The notes under the pieces were generated by a model. That model made no database searches and was not told where the DNA came from. It saw only the letters and a program-made list of their open reading frames with translations. Shown here piece by piece: positions 21,101 to 31,477 of a DNA stretch of 64,000 bases. A program made the translations under genes and the position numbers. The first letter of the stretch is position 1. Each line of letters opens with the position of its first letter. The DNA lies in assembly GCA_018806915.1 (NCBI GenBank), contig JAGKQI010000020.1:62001-126000 (forward strand), written 5' to 3'. The stretch is from Phytophthora colocasiae (lineage: Eukaryota; Oomycota; Peronosporomycetes; Peronosporales; Peronosporaceae).

Positions 21101-21118
21101 CCGGGTTAGAAGGGTTAA

Positions 21119-21418
21119 AGAGAGTTCAATTTGCCACCAAGGGCGCAAGTGCAAAGTCTTGGACGGTTATCCCAAGACACAATGTAAAGGGCTGTGGACC
21201 AGCCTCAAGAAGAGGGTTTCACAGTAGCTGAACATGCGTCAGGACGCGTCGACAAGCGTCACGGCCGCATGAATCTCCGCCAGGGTAAGACCAAGTTGGA
21301 AAGGTGATCCGGGTGGCGTTCCCCAGGCGTGACCCCTTCCATTTCATATTCCAGTTGATACTTTCGAGTATTATTTCATATCATAACTGCATTTTTTGGG
21401 AGGTTAATAGTAGTCACC
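21119..21418. other. Intervening sequence between piggyBac element and element C
   Basis: No gene seen. The phrases GAGAGTTCAATTTGCC and CCATTTCATATTCCAGTTG echo the long LTRs of the B/C family, so this may be old LTR sequence. The 5 bp next to the LTR of C are TCACC. Confidence 0.35.
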
Positions 21419-21602
21419 TGACATGATGCTATTTCCGATTTTCGAGCGACAGGTGGATATTACGTTACGATGTGAGTGGTTGTACTATGGGTTATAAGCG
21501 AAAGGGATTTTGGGACGCGGCCGCACCCGTGTGATGTCTATGGAGAAATTGTGGATAAAACCTTCGCCTGACTGTAAAGGGGCCCAAAGGACCAGAAGTG
21601 TA

Positions 21603-21627
21603 CTTCAGAGTGTGCACAACTCTGAAG
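21603..21627 (+). other. LTR hairpin with palindromic GTGCAC loop (C)
   Basis: CTTCAGAG (21603-21610) pairs with CTCTGAAG (21620-21627) around a loop containing GTGCAC. Element B has different stem bases but keeps pairing and the GTGCAC loop. Confidence 0.6.
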
Positions 21628-21666
21628 GTCAAATACACTCTGTCTGGTCACCGGACTTTCCCCGAC

Positions 21667-21728
21667 GATGAGCGCCTAAGTTCTGGCGGAAAATCTCTCA
21701 GAAGAATGTATCTCTGAGAGACCTCATC
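21667..21728 (+). other. LTR three-way-junction RNA fold (C)
   Basis: P1 GATGAG (21667-21672) with CTCATC (21723-21728); P2 CGCC (21673-21676) with GGCG (21685-21688); linker GAAA; P3 TCTCTCAGA (21694-21702) with TCTGAGAGA (21713-21721). In B, P2 is TGCC/GGCA: a compensatory change. Confidence 0.6.
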
Positions 21729-23075
21729 CCGTTACCGTCCAGCGCGACGATGGATGGTTCAAAGATTCACAATATTTACCCGCAGAGACCAAGTATCGCG
21801 CGCCGGACGCCGCGCACCCGCGCACCCTTCAAGATCTTCATGTACGTTGAAGCATTAGTGCTCCGTACTCTGGTATTCAACTCAAAACTCTGGTATTTCC
21901 TGCTCCGAATGATCAAGACTCTGAAAACCAGGATACCAGACTCTGAAATCAACGAAGATCCAAGACCATACTAAAACCAAGTGAACCCAGATTCAAGTCA
22001 TGCATTCAAGTGATGACTGACCTGCACATCCCCCGAAATGACGTCTCTGCTGGTCAACCCATCGAGATCGGCTGCACAGACTGCATACTGAAACCAACTC
22101 AAGATACCCGATACATACAAGAACCAAGTGTACCTGAGATACGAAGACTGACTGCATGAAGGACGCCAAGAACGACAAGAAGAAGAGAGTTACCAGAGAG
22201 TTATGAGAGTTATGAGAAAGATACAAGATAAACAGAGTTCAATTTGCTTGCTACTACACAAGTCCGCTTGAGAGGTATCCAAGCCACCGCGTCCAATACG
22301 TACGTCGTGTGATCTCCACCAAATTCAATCCCCTTAGGCGGAGATCAGGTAACGTAGAGACCTGAAAGGACCCGCCTATTCCATATCCTAGTTGGGTCGT
22401 TTGTTTTGTCTCTAGCGGTAGCCCATTTCATATTGCTCGTTTGGACAGGCTCTGGAAACTAGACAGTCGTTTTCAGAGCGCAAGATAGACTGTTGTATAT
22501 AGCCGATTGTATTGGTTTATATTTTCCCTCTATATTAGAGGGTGGTGCGCGAACGTAAAAGGGATACCAGACAGACCAGGTGTCTGGTGAACATTCCCTA
22601 GTTGACCTAGAGGATTAGCCCACCGTTCAAGGGCCCAGAAAGAATAAGAACGGCTGTATATATTTGTATATTCCTGAACTCTGTATATTGGTTGTTTATC
22701 TCTGAAAGTCAGGTATCTCGGTTCTGGATTTGTGATATTCAGACACCGATTTCAGACTTCCTCTGGTATATTAATCTCTTTTCGACCGCCAACTTCCTGG
22801 AAACCAACTTGGTTTTCAGAGATCCCGACTCCCGAACGCTCCTGGAAGGATTTCCTGAATTCATACACCAGACTCCAAGGGAACATCAACCTCTCTTCAC
22901 CTCACAATCTCAGACTCCGGCGAGGGTCATATTTCCGAAAACAACGAACCCACGAGGATACCACACGCCAACCTACCGTTGTACAGCTCTGAAAATCACT
23001 TTTCAGTAGTCGTATAACTAGGGTTCACTATACGCCCCTGCTCCGCGACCAAAGCTTCACCGACTTCGCTACAAC

Positions 23076-23094
23076 TGGTGCGCGTGCCCGGATC
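23076..23094 (+). other. Primer binding site of element C
   Basis: TGGTGCGCGTGCCCGGATC, two bases after the LTR end. Its complement ends in GCACCA and has a T-arm-like GATCCGGG, as expected for 19 nt of a tRNA 3' end. The same 18-19 nt follow the LTR of B at 37857. Confidence 0.85.
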
Positions 23095-23166
23095 TTTAGA
23101 ATCGTGATATCACCGGATTTGAGAATACAAGAAGAGAAATTTTTCTGTCAAGCGTCTACATTCAAG

Positions 23167-24213
23167 ATGGCTACACCAGGATCTACGAGAGGAGGACGCC
23201 GTAGTCGAGGTCGGAGTGCTCCGACACGTCAGTCCAAGCGTCTGCAAGGTTTGCCGCCTGAGGAGCAACCAGACTTGGATGCTATCAAGAAGGCGGCCCG
23301 CGAGAAGTGGAAAGCTGCGTGTGAGAAGAAGACAGCTGAGAGTGTGAACGTCCCAGAACCAACGGTCGGAGACCAGCATGCTGCGGAACCAGAAGCTCAG
23401 GAGATACCCGCTGTCTCTGGTGAACAAGGTTCTGAAGAAGGCCCGTCAGAAGTCGAAGCTTCTGGTGACGAGGCGACCATCGCCCGAGAGAGTGGTGATG
23501 AGATGTCTGAGGGAGGCGCCGATTTGGTTGAATCCCCGGGGGTAATCGATCTGCGCTCAGAGTCGACGACTTCCGGACATTCCGTGGATGAAGTGAAACC
23601 AAAACCTGGGTTCTCTGAAAATCAAGCTCCACAGTCCCCTAAGTCTGAAGACACACCGATGTCTGATGACACGCTGATCAAGTTCGAAGATTCTCTGAAG
23701 ACGCCGTCTGATGAGTCTGGGAGGGCTGACTCGATCGATGGAGAGCGGGCTTTGAAGTATGTGCGTCGTGAGTTCCGCCGCTGGAGAGATATGGATACCT
23801 GCAAGGTCGTCCCGCCAAGTGTCGAGTATATGTGGCCGACGACGAAGCCTAGTGCTGACGCTTTCCAGAAAGCTGCTGCAGCGACTGGGGACTACATCAA
23901 GTGGCGATGTTCCTCCGTCTTTCCTGAGGACATGTGGATCTCAGAGTTCCACGTGAGACGTCATGATTTTGGCAGGATCCAAGACCTTTCTTACGTCGAG
24001 ATCCCGATGAGCACGCTAACGGCACCGGAGTGCGTAGCTGTTCTCCAGACAATGCTGTATGAGGCAGGGTTTGAATTTCAGAACCTGCTCCCAACATGGT
24101 CTCAGACCCAGGCGTCGGCTGTCTTTGAATCCCAGATACGCAGTATAGCGACCGAACTTCAGAGTCGATTTGCTGTAGAGCTGGTTGAGTGGGCCACGGT
24201 GACCTCCAGGTAA
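23167..24213 (+). pseudogene. gag: gag of element C, N-terminal part
   Basis: Starts at ATG 23167 (the frame is open to 23104 upstream). Residues 1-35 are R/G-rich (STRGGRRSRGRSAPTRQSKR). A low-complexity acidic region with the SUMO-interaction-like VIDL (23542-23553) follows. From about 23745 there is a folded-looking domain, ERALKYVRREFRRWRDMD through LPTWSQTQASAVFESQI. It terminates at TAA 24211-24213. In element B the same N terminus (37946-38514) is conserved. The remaining Gag lies in other frames downstream. Confidence 0.8.
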
Positions 24214-24521
24214 CAAGTTAGCCGACTCTCAGAAGGCATGAAGTAAGAAGACACAACAAGCAAGAACGAAGCAGACAGTGTATTACCGCTGACTTACAAG
24301 GACGACAGCTGATCATGCGACTCCGGGAAACCGGACTCCGAGTGATGCACAGTTCCGACGGTTCCAGCAGTGACGAGCCGCTGCAGTCCAAGCGCTCGCA
24401 ACAGAGACCACCGCGCCCACAAGTCCCGTCAACACCGTCAGCTCTGTCGACGTTGTCGCTGTCTTCACTGTCACAGTAAGGGAGTCGCTCTGATAACACG
24501 CGACCGGAGTCTGAACACCTG

Positions 24522-25649
24522 ATGTCTGAAGATCAAAGCAGTTCCCAGATCCGGACGATGGACGTGCCAGTTCCCAGTGTCATTGGAACCTCTGACGACC
24601 AGTCGACGGGATTCCAGACTTCACGTGGAAACTCGACGGACTCGTCCTCGATGTCCATGAGTCGAGGGGCGGCGTCTCACATGCCGCTGTCCGTAGGAGG
24701 CTTGGCGTTAATTGCTCAAGGTTCTGATGTTGGGGGAATGATCTCTGAAGGCATAGGAATCCAAGTGACGCGAACGTTGTTACCTGCGAAACTGGAGTCT
24801 GAAGACATCGACATGCCGGAAGAGAAACCAGAAGCGAAAGACGTAAAGTCTGTAAACCAAGCGTCTGTCGGAGGTCCTTCACGGGATTTCGGTCAATCAA
24901 TTCCAGAGATTCCACCTGCATCTGTCTCCAGTCGAAGCGCAAGTCACCGAAGTTACCGCCAGAGTGTGAGGAGTGAAGACCTTCTGAAGACACCGTCTCG
25001 ATGCTAGAGTTCCATCGCGTCGAGTAGCACAAAGTCTGAAGCTCGGAGCTCTCAGAGATCAGGGCCTGCCCAGATCAAGCTGAACATCATGAGGCAGCAG
25101 CAGGAGTGGCAGAGCCGGATGGAGCAGGCGCAGATGGAGTTTTTGGCCCTAGAACGCTTGGAGTCCATGGAACGCGATCGTCTTCGGGAGCAGCGTGACT
25201 TGGAAGCAAGACGCGATATCCAGACGCTCACTGACCGCTTGTTGAAGTCCAAAAATGCGAGGCTGGAGGCAGAGAGACGTGCGGACGACGCTGAAGAACG
25301 CAGGAGTCTGGTATCTGAGAGTAAACTCAGAAATCGCAGCGCGGCAGAGTTGGAATCTCTGAAAACGGAACTCTGGAACTCTGAAAACCAACGTCTGGAA
25401 TCAGAGTTTGCTGATCGCTGGCGACAGCGAGAGGCCGAAGCCGAAGCCGAACGTGCACGTGTGACTGATGAGATGAAACGGGACTGGATTTCTCAAATGG
25501 AAGCCTTACAGCAGCGAATGAAAGACGTGGAAGCTGAGCGCGACAAGAAGAAAGAGAGTTCCCAGAACATGCAGCGGTTTCAAGCCGGCCAGTTGAAAAA
25601 TCTTCGAGCAACTTTCCCAAGTTCAAGAGGCGCGGGTCGGTCACCCTGA
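24522..25649 (+). pseudogene. gag: gag of element C, central linker and coiled coil
   Basis: Two same-frame segments (24522-25007 and 25089-25649) separated by a TAG at 25005-25007. The first is S/T-rich and probably disordered. The second is a long, highly charged coiled coil (QQQEWQSRMEQAQMEFLALE through AEAERARVTDEMKRDW, QQRMKDVEAERDKKK) of about 170 residues. Such a coiled coil is not part of a standard Ty3 Gag. Stretch 24214-24521 has no open frame I can assign and is probably decayed Gag. Confidence 0.75.
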
Positions 25650-25668
25650 TTCAGCAACTGCAACCCCG

Positions 25669-27396
25669 GTGTTCAACACTGAAACCCCTGAAGTTGCAAC
25701 CATGTACCCAGTATCTGGACCAGAAATCAGAAGTGGCGCAAGTGGGGTTAGGGGTGAACCCATTTCACACCCACCGGCTCTTAAGACTGCATCCCAAGAG
25801 GTCGCGACCCTCCAGCAAGCTGCTCCTACGAGAAGCACGGCAGCGAAGCGAGTGAAGGCTGAGAGGAATGGCGTCGCTACTACGACTACTACAGCAACCC
25901 AAGTGACCCCAGTGACGGAAGCCAAGGGTGATACCAGACGTACGTCAACTCCACGACGGAATCCACCGCGGAAGTCAGACACTCGAAGGCCTAATGGAGA
26001 CCAAGGAGTGCCTCGCAGAGAGAAGCGCCGTAGCGGAGCACCAGATTCTGGTGGAGACTCTGATGACTCGAGTTCAGACTCCGAAGACTCGTCATCAGAC
26101 GACTCTGAGCTGGGAGAAGTAGTGAACCTGACAGCAGCGACTCGAGCTCAAGCCGGGACTACACTGCTGACACTGAGGCCGTTCATGAATTCTAATAACT
26201 TGGGAGAGTTTGATCCTCGAGCTACGCTCAGGAAACGCGTCCACTGGTGGGAACGATTCACGAACATGGCGTCTCAAGGAGGATGGTCGACCAAGACACG
26301 CATTCAGGAGCTTAAGTTGAAACTTTCTGTATCTGCACGTGACCGGTTTAACCAGCTTCCAAAGAGCGTGTCCCGTGACTGGAAGGAGCTGTCTTCAGAG
26401 TTCAAGAAGCGTTATTGCAAAGCCCGATCGTCGTACTCAGAATGGTATTTCACGATGGCCATGAAGGACTCTGAAACTCCGTTAGAATTCTTCTATCGGC
26501 TCAACTCGGCCGCTGGGAAGGCTGACATTGATTTCAGAAAGTCATCCAAGCGTCTTGAGAAGCACATACTACGTTTTATTACGAAGCTCAAGGATGCGCT
26601 TCTGAAAATTTCGCTGCAAGGACAGAGATTTCGACGGATTTCAGACTTGGAGTATGCCTTGCAGCAAGATGAAGATGTCTGGCGAGCAGGTGACCAAGAG
26701 ACGACCTCAACCAAGTCTCGAGACTTCCGAGCCGACAACATTCCGCGAGGACGGTTCAAGCCCAAGCGCATGAACCGGGCTTATGTTGCGAGGGATGTGG
26801 ATTCTGAGGATTATGACTCTGAAGACTCTGAAAACCATAAGGAATCCCTGAAATCCAATCAGGATACGAGAGACCAGACTGGTGATTCCAGACTTTCAAG
26901 TACGACTTCGGAGTCTATTCGTGACGGAAACACTGCACAAGCCTCCTCGAATAACTCGACAGCCCCACCAAGTGCAGATTGGACACAGACTCTGACGAAT
27001 GAAGTATATCGAGTAATAGGCAACATGGGATGGCGTCGGCCGCCCCAGTCCCCGTCTGGATCGTCAGGTCAAGGATTCCATCAAAGGCGTCAGGAGAATG
27101 GTTGCTACTGGAACAAGTTTTGTGAAATATGTCAACGCTCGGGACATTCAGAGGAAGACTGCTGGAAGGACATCACGTGTGACCGATGTCAGGAAAAGGG
27201 ACACCCGAGTCGAATGTGTCGGGTGCCACCCTGTGAAGTCTGTGGAAGAGTTCACCTTGGAAAACCTTGTGAAGATTTGAAGACTCTGGAAGCACTCAAG
27301 TAACTCGCCCGTCAAGGCGCACTCAAGGACATGCCGAACCACCTGCGGGGGAAACTCCTGGGTGATGAGGCGGACTCTGGAAAGCCGTTAGACTAA
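25669..27396 (+). pseudogene. gag: gag of element C, capsid and nucleocapsid
   Basis: Capsid core TLRPFMNSNNLGEFDPRATL, VHWWERFTNMASQGGW, RFNQLPKSVSRDWKELSSEF, WYFTMAMKDSETPLEFFYRL (about 26150-26560). Nucleocapsid at about 27110-27275 has three knuckles: CEICQRSGHSEEDC, CDRCQEKGHPSRMC and CEVCGRVHLGKPC (the last C-X2-C-X3-H-X4-C). A TAA at 27301 replaces a Lys codon of B; the ancestral stop is TAA 27394-27396, next to the frameshift signal. Confidence 0.88.
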
Positions 27397-27432
27397 CATG
27401 CCCGTCGGATGGGGATCCGAAACGCGCCGGGC
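27387..27432 (+). promoter_or_regulatory. Decayed -1 frameshift signal, gag-pol, element C
   Basis: GTTAGAC (27387-27393) sits where B has GTTAAAC, just before the gag stop. The GCCCG-TCGGAT / ATCCGA-CGGGC hairpin (27400-27432) is preserved. In the -1 frame the peptide PSDGDPKRAG is the same as in B, showing this overlap was translated. Confidence 0.7.
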
Positions 27433-29999
27433 GAGGCAACACCCCAGAGTTATGTGCTCTAATGTGTGTAGGACCGGAGCTGAGAAGACTTCAAGATAAC
27501 AATTAACAATGCACGACTACTTTTGTTCAGGAATCAGCCATATCTTCTGGAAATTCGGGGAACAAGTTACCTGAAATCTCTGAAAACGTCGCCGACACCA
27601 GACGACACGGTGTCGTTCAGATTGAAGAACGGCGAGTGCTATGGATGGTGGCAAGATGATTACCCTGATCGTTCGAAACAAGATGTGGTGATGGTACATG
27701 GTGCTGTGAATGATCACCGGACCAAGATTCTCTTTGATACTGGCGCGACGATAAATATTCTGAGTTACGACTTTGCACGTAAGCTCGGACTCAGACTCAA
27801 GTCGCACAAGCAGACCAAGGTATCAGGGATGGGTGGTGTTCCGACATATATCGGTGCCAGCGCTGAGATCAAGTTAACACTTGGACCAAGAGTGGTATAC
27901 ATTGTGGATGTTTGGGTCGCGAATATCGGTGAAGGAATTGACGTGCTTTTGGGAATGGGTTTTATGTTTGCTGCTGGAGTGAGAATTAGAGCTCGAGAGG
28001 ATCTGGTGTCGTTACCAGACGAAGTGGTTGTGATGATGTGTAACTGGGAGCCTGGTGACCACATTGGTTGCAACAGGTCGGTCAGGTCAAATAAGGCTGT
28101 TCTCCTGAGTCCTGGCGAGGAGTTTATCGTCAGAATCGGCTATGACCTGACTAACCCGCAACGGGAGTCTTGCGGGCTGGGCGTGGTGATCGCTGGGTTA
28201 CACAGCTGATCTATGCTGCTCGCTCATGGCCCGTGGCGGTTCGCGTAGTAAATATCTCTGATAAGAACACTTGGGTCAACGAACTCTCTGATGTCGCGAG
28301 GATTGCGGAATATGGTTTCTTTCCGAGACATGGACGTTTTGTACGTCCAGGATCTGCTGCATATCGAGACTGGGAAGTTCTGATTCTGGAAAGCACCCCG
28401 TCACCAGAGACTAAGAAACGTATGAGGTGACAAGCAGAATTGGAAGCCCTGATGCCACAACCTCCGTGTGTGGAACGCCCAGACTACCCATGGCCGACCG
28501 AGATACTGCAACGTCCAAGGCTCAACAACGATCGAGTGCAGTTTGTGAAACCAGACTCGACTCCAGCCGTGAAGCGAGTACGTTTCGCCCTGGATGCATC
28601 CACTCAGACGGATGGTGATTATTGTAGTGAATCGATGGGCAGTGTGGACGACAGTACGGATACCCGGTATCTGGAAAAGTTCTCTGACAGCATCTCGCAC
28701 GAGGACTCTGATAATCATTCTGTTGACTCTGGAGACGACGTCCTAGGCTCGGAATCTGAGTGTCCACAATATGGTTTTCAGACTTCCGAGTTATCCGCAG
28801 AAAATTTTGATTTAATGGACGAGTCGTGGGATGTCCCTATCCAGGGAATGCCAGGAACGCCTGTGGAAATATTACGAGTGGAATATGAGCGATGCATGAA
28901 AGTCTCGAACGAAGAGTTGGACTTAGAACCGGGTGTATATATGCGAGAAGGCACGGAATTCCTCGCTCAGTTGCGTGACCAACTAGTCATGTTACCAGAG
29001 CTTGAGGAATTGACACCAGAGTGTGACATCGATAGTGCCGTCGTTGGTGAACCAGGGAAAACGACACCAGAAATGGAAAAGAAGCTACGTGACATTCTGA
29101 AGTACCACAGGAAGATCTTCCTGGGAGACGGTAATGCAGCGCCCGCACCGGCAAGGGGCGTGGTCTGTGATTTGGATGTGGGAGATGCCAAACCGGTAGC
29201 TCAACGTCCGAGGTCCGTCGCCCCCCACCTTACGCTGAAGGTGTACGAGCTTCTGAAGAAACTCCTGGAGCCTGGATTGATCGAGTACTCCAATTCGCCG
29301 TGGGCATCTCCTATTGTGATCGTTCTGAAGAAGAATGGTGTTGACATACGAATGTGCATCGATTACCGAATCGTGAATGGGTTCATGCAGCTATCGCACT
29401 ATCCGTTGCCTCTCATTGATGATCTTCTGATTGGCTTTGAGGCTGCTATATGGTTCACGAGTTGGATATGGCTAGTGGTTTCTGGGCGATCAGGATGACG
29501 GAGCGAGCGCGACTGATATCGGCTTTCATTTGCCCGTTCGGACACTTCCAGTGGGTGAGGATGCCTTTCGGTCTGAAAAATGCTCCTCTTGTGTATCAAG
29601 GTATGCTGGATAATTGCCTGTGGGGATTTGTAAGGTTGTCACCAGAAGAAGAGGCTGAGGTTAACGCGGATGTTCTGGAATTCTTGCGGTTGAGGTCTCA
29701 AGATTCTGAAAATCAAGCTTCAGACTCTGAAAATCATAAACCGACACCAGAGATGCCAGGTCTCACAAGCCAGATGACCGTCTTCCAGAGGAACATTCCT
29801 GTTCCGACATGCATGGGCCCAGGCCTGGGAAGGCGCTCGTACATCAATGACATCGCACATGGAGCATCAACCTGGGATCAACTCTGTGATGACCTGAATG
29901 CTTTGCTCTTCAGACTTCGCTACTGGAATATCTCGGTAAGTTTGCCCAAGAGTGAGTTCGGGAAACTGTCAATCCCACCTCTATCACGAAATCAGTGCG
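27393..29999 (+). pseudogene. pol: pol of element C, part 1 (protease to RT)
   Basis: Protease with FDTGATINIL (about 27733) and GMGGVPTYIG. The post-protease beta-rich segment follows, then RT: RMCIDYRIVNGF (about 29350), motif A, FICPFGHFQWVRMPFGLKNAP, the family-specific insertion and SYINDIAHG. The active site is YIND, not YIDD. Lesions: frameshift near 28165, TGA 28428-28430, 1-nt deletion near 29455. The text ends at PPLSRNQCG where element A is inserted. Confidence 0.88.
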
Positions 30000-30004
30000 G
30001 AAGG

Positions 30005-30429
30005 TGTAACGGGGATGTTACACGAATGTTTCTCGTTGGTGTGTGTGACACACGTGGATTCATTTATGTGGGTACATAATGGTGTGTGACACTCATGGAT
30101 ACATTTATGTGGGTACATAATGGTATGGCACACACGAGTAGATACGTAGATGGCCTCAGAGCCTCACGTTGCATTTTGATTAGTATTTAGTATGTTAGAT
30201 ACTAAATCCGTTACATTTAGGATTAGGGCAATAAAGTCAATAAAAATCAGTTTGCATTTTACATAATTAGTGTTAGTTCCTTTATTATAGGGACACTGAT
30301 TGTGTGAGTCCCGTATTTAGTGGGCTACTTGGTTCTTGTATAGAACCGAAGGCTAGTGCCTTGCAAGCAGGACTCTACGAGTCAACTAAACTTCCTCTGT
30401 GCCGTGCACACCTACGCAGCCCCGCTGCA
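30005..30429 (+). repeat. 5' LTR of element A
   Basis: TGTAACGGGG...CCGCTGCA, 425 bp. It contains AATAAA at 30230-30235 and a TATAG within an inverted repeat near 30338. A short direct repeat of the ATTTATGTGGGTACATAATGG phrase type lies at 30060-30080 and 30102-30122. Confidence 0.92.
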
Positions 30430-30431
30430 TC

Positions 30432-30448
30432 TGGTAGCACTTGTAGTC
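30432..30448 (+). other. Primer binding site of element A
   Basis: TGGTAGCACTTGTAGTC, two bases after the LTR end; identical to that of D. It is complementary to a tRNA ending in GTGCTACCA. Confidence 0.88.
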
Positions 30449-30486
30449 AATCCAACTCCTGAGTTGAAGACTGTTTCTCTGTGAGA

Positions 30487-31457
30487 ATGGATCAAGAAGC
30501 ATACGCTCACTTGACTCTGAGTCAGCAGGACACGCTTAACAAGCTTACGTCCTTGCTGGGCCCTGAAGGTACGGCGCACCTTGCGTCTCAAGGGCCGGAG
30601 GCCGTCAACGCGCGCCTCGAGGCATTTGCCTCGTACGAAAACGCTCTCATTGAGCACATCCAACGGAATGTAAAAGGAGTTAACCCCGCTCCGAGAGCTA
30701 AGCCCGTCACGCTCAGCGTGAAGACCTTTCACGGGCACGAAGGAGAGAACCTCCTGTTGTGGACCCGAGAGGTCGAGATGGCCATGGGGGCCGCTATGCT
30801 CCAGTTGGGAGGCCAACGTGTGGCGTTTGCCATCTCTAAGCTCGAAGGGCGAGCACGAGAATGGGCCCTGACGTATGGGACGTCGGTAGAAATGGCCTTC
30901 CCCACTTGGGGTGAGCTTAAGGCCAAGCTCACGCAAGTGTTTGCTCCGCCTAACCAGGCGTATCGCGTGCGGTCACGCTTCCTTGCTTGCCGACAGAGCA
31001 AGAAGGATCTGGTGGACTATGTCCAAGAGCTGCGCACGCTCATTGCCGGCATGGCTGCCGACCCTCTACCTGAGGTGGTCACCGTGACCATCTTCATGGA
31101 AGGTTTACGAGCTGGCGTGGCAGGACGGAGACATTCCGTCAGAACCCCCGCAGCTTCGAGGACGCTGTCACCGTGGCGTTAAATGCCGAACACAACTTTA
31201 AGTTGTCGAGGGTCGGTGCTATCAGCACAGGGTCCGGTGGACCCGAGCCCATGGACCTCAGCTATGCTGAAGATGAGGTAGCTGAGCTACGAGCTGCGGT
31301 GCAGCGTATGAGCACCCGCCGGTGCTATACATGCGATAGTCCCTCACACCTGAGGCCCAACTGCCCTCTGCGCAAAGAGCGCGCCGGCCAAAATGGCCGC
31401 AACCCTGCCGCGGGTCCCGCCTTGGGCTCTGCCCAGGGAAACGCCGGGTCCCAGTAG
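30487..31457 (+). pseudogene. gag: gag of element A (one frameshift)
   Basis: The frame is open from GTG 30481; the first ATG is 30487. Capsid: [80 protein letters not shown], then [24 protein letters not shown] frameshift near 31115-31175 leads into the nucleocapsid frame (MDLSYAEDEVAELRAAVQRM, knuckle CYTCDSPSHLRPNC). Stop TAG 31455-31457 lies inside the frameshift hairpin. Gag packages element RNA into virus-like particles. Confidence 0.9.
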
Positions 31458-31477
31458 ACGCGGGGTGGTCTACTGGG
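31436..31477 (+). promoter_or_regulatory. -1 ribosomal frameshift signal, gag-pro, element A
   Basis: Heptamer GGGAAAC (31436-31442), phased G GGA AAC in gag, a 7-nt spacer, and a perfect 10-bp stem CCCAGTAGAC (31450-31459) with GTCTACTGGG (31468-31477), loop GCGGGGTG. The protease frame (-1) is open across the site. All elements of a canonical signal are present and conserved in D. Confidence 0.9.

Larger units (their letters stand above)
19576..21114 (+). mobile_element. Non-autonomous piggyBac-like DNA transposon
   Basis: Bounded by TTAA (19572-19575 and 21115-21118) and perfect 14-bp terminal inverted repeats CCCTTCTAACCCGG (19576-19589 and 21101-21114). TTAA target duplication is diagnostic of the piggyBac superfamily. 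Just inside both ends lies a CTGTATCNTACAG palindrome (about 19593-19609 and 21079-21093). Two plus-strand coding pieces are present, but no DDE transposase domain is seen in the 1.54 kb, so it would depend on transposase supplied elsewhere. Confidence 0.85.
21419..23073 (+). repeat. 5' LTR of element C
   Basis: Begins TGACATGATG and ends GCTACA, two bases before the primer site. It is nearly identical to the inverted LTR at 57166-58817 and shares blocks with the LTRs of B. It contains the GTGCAC-loop hairpin (21603-21627) and the three-way-junction fold (21667-21728). Open frames inside the LTR (21750-21974, 22692-23009) recur in H only because the LTRs are almost identical. Confidence 0.9.
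21419..30004 (+). mobile_element. Element C, 5' part: dual-RNase-H Ty3/Gypsy element
   Basis: Plus strand: 5' LTR 21419-23073, primer site 23076-23094, long gag, frameshift region, protease, RT up to the thumb. At 30004 element A is inserted (GAAGG at 30000-30004 repeated at 54483-54487). The reading resumes at 54488. All genes carry stops or frameshifts. Its 3' half is absent here but appears, inverted, as element H. Confidence 0.9.

Noticed and set aside
22692..23009. 105-aa open frame conserved in two LTRs (also 57230-57547)
   Set aside because: The two LTRs are almost identical in DNA, so protein similarity carries no weight; B LTRs do not preserve it.
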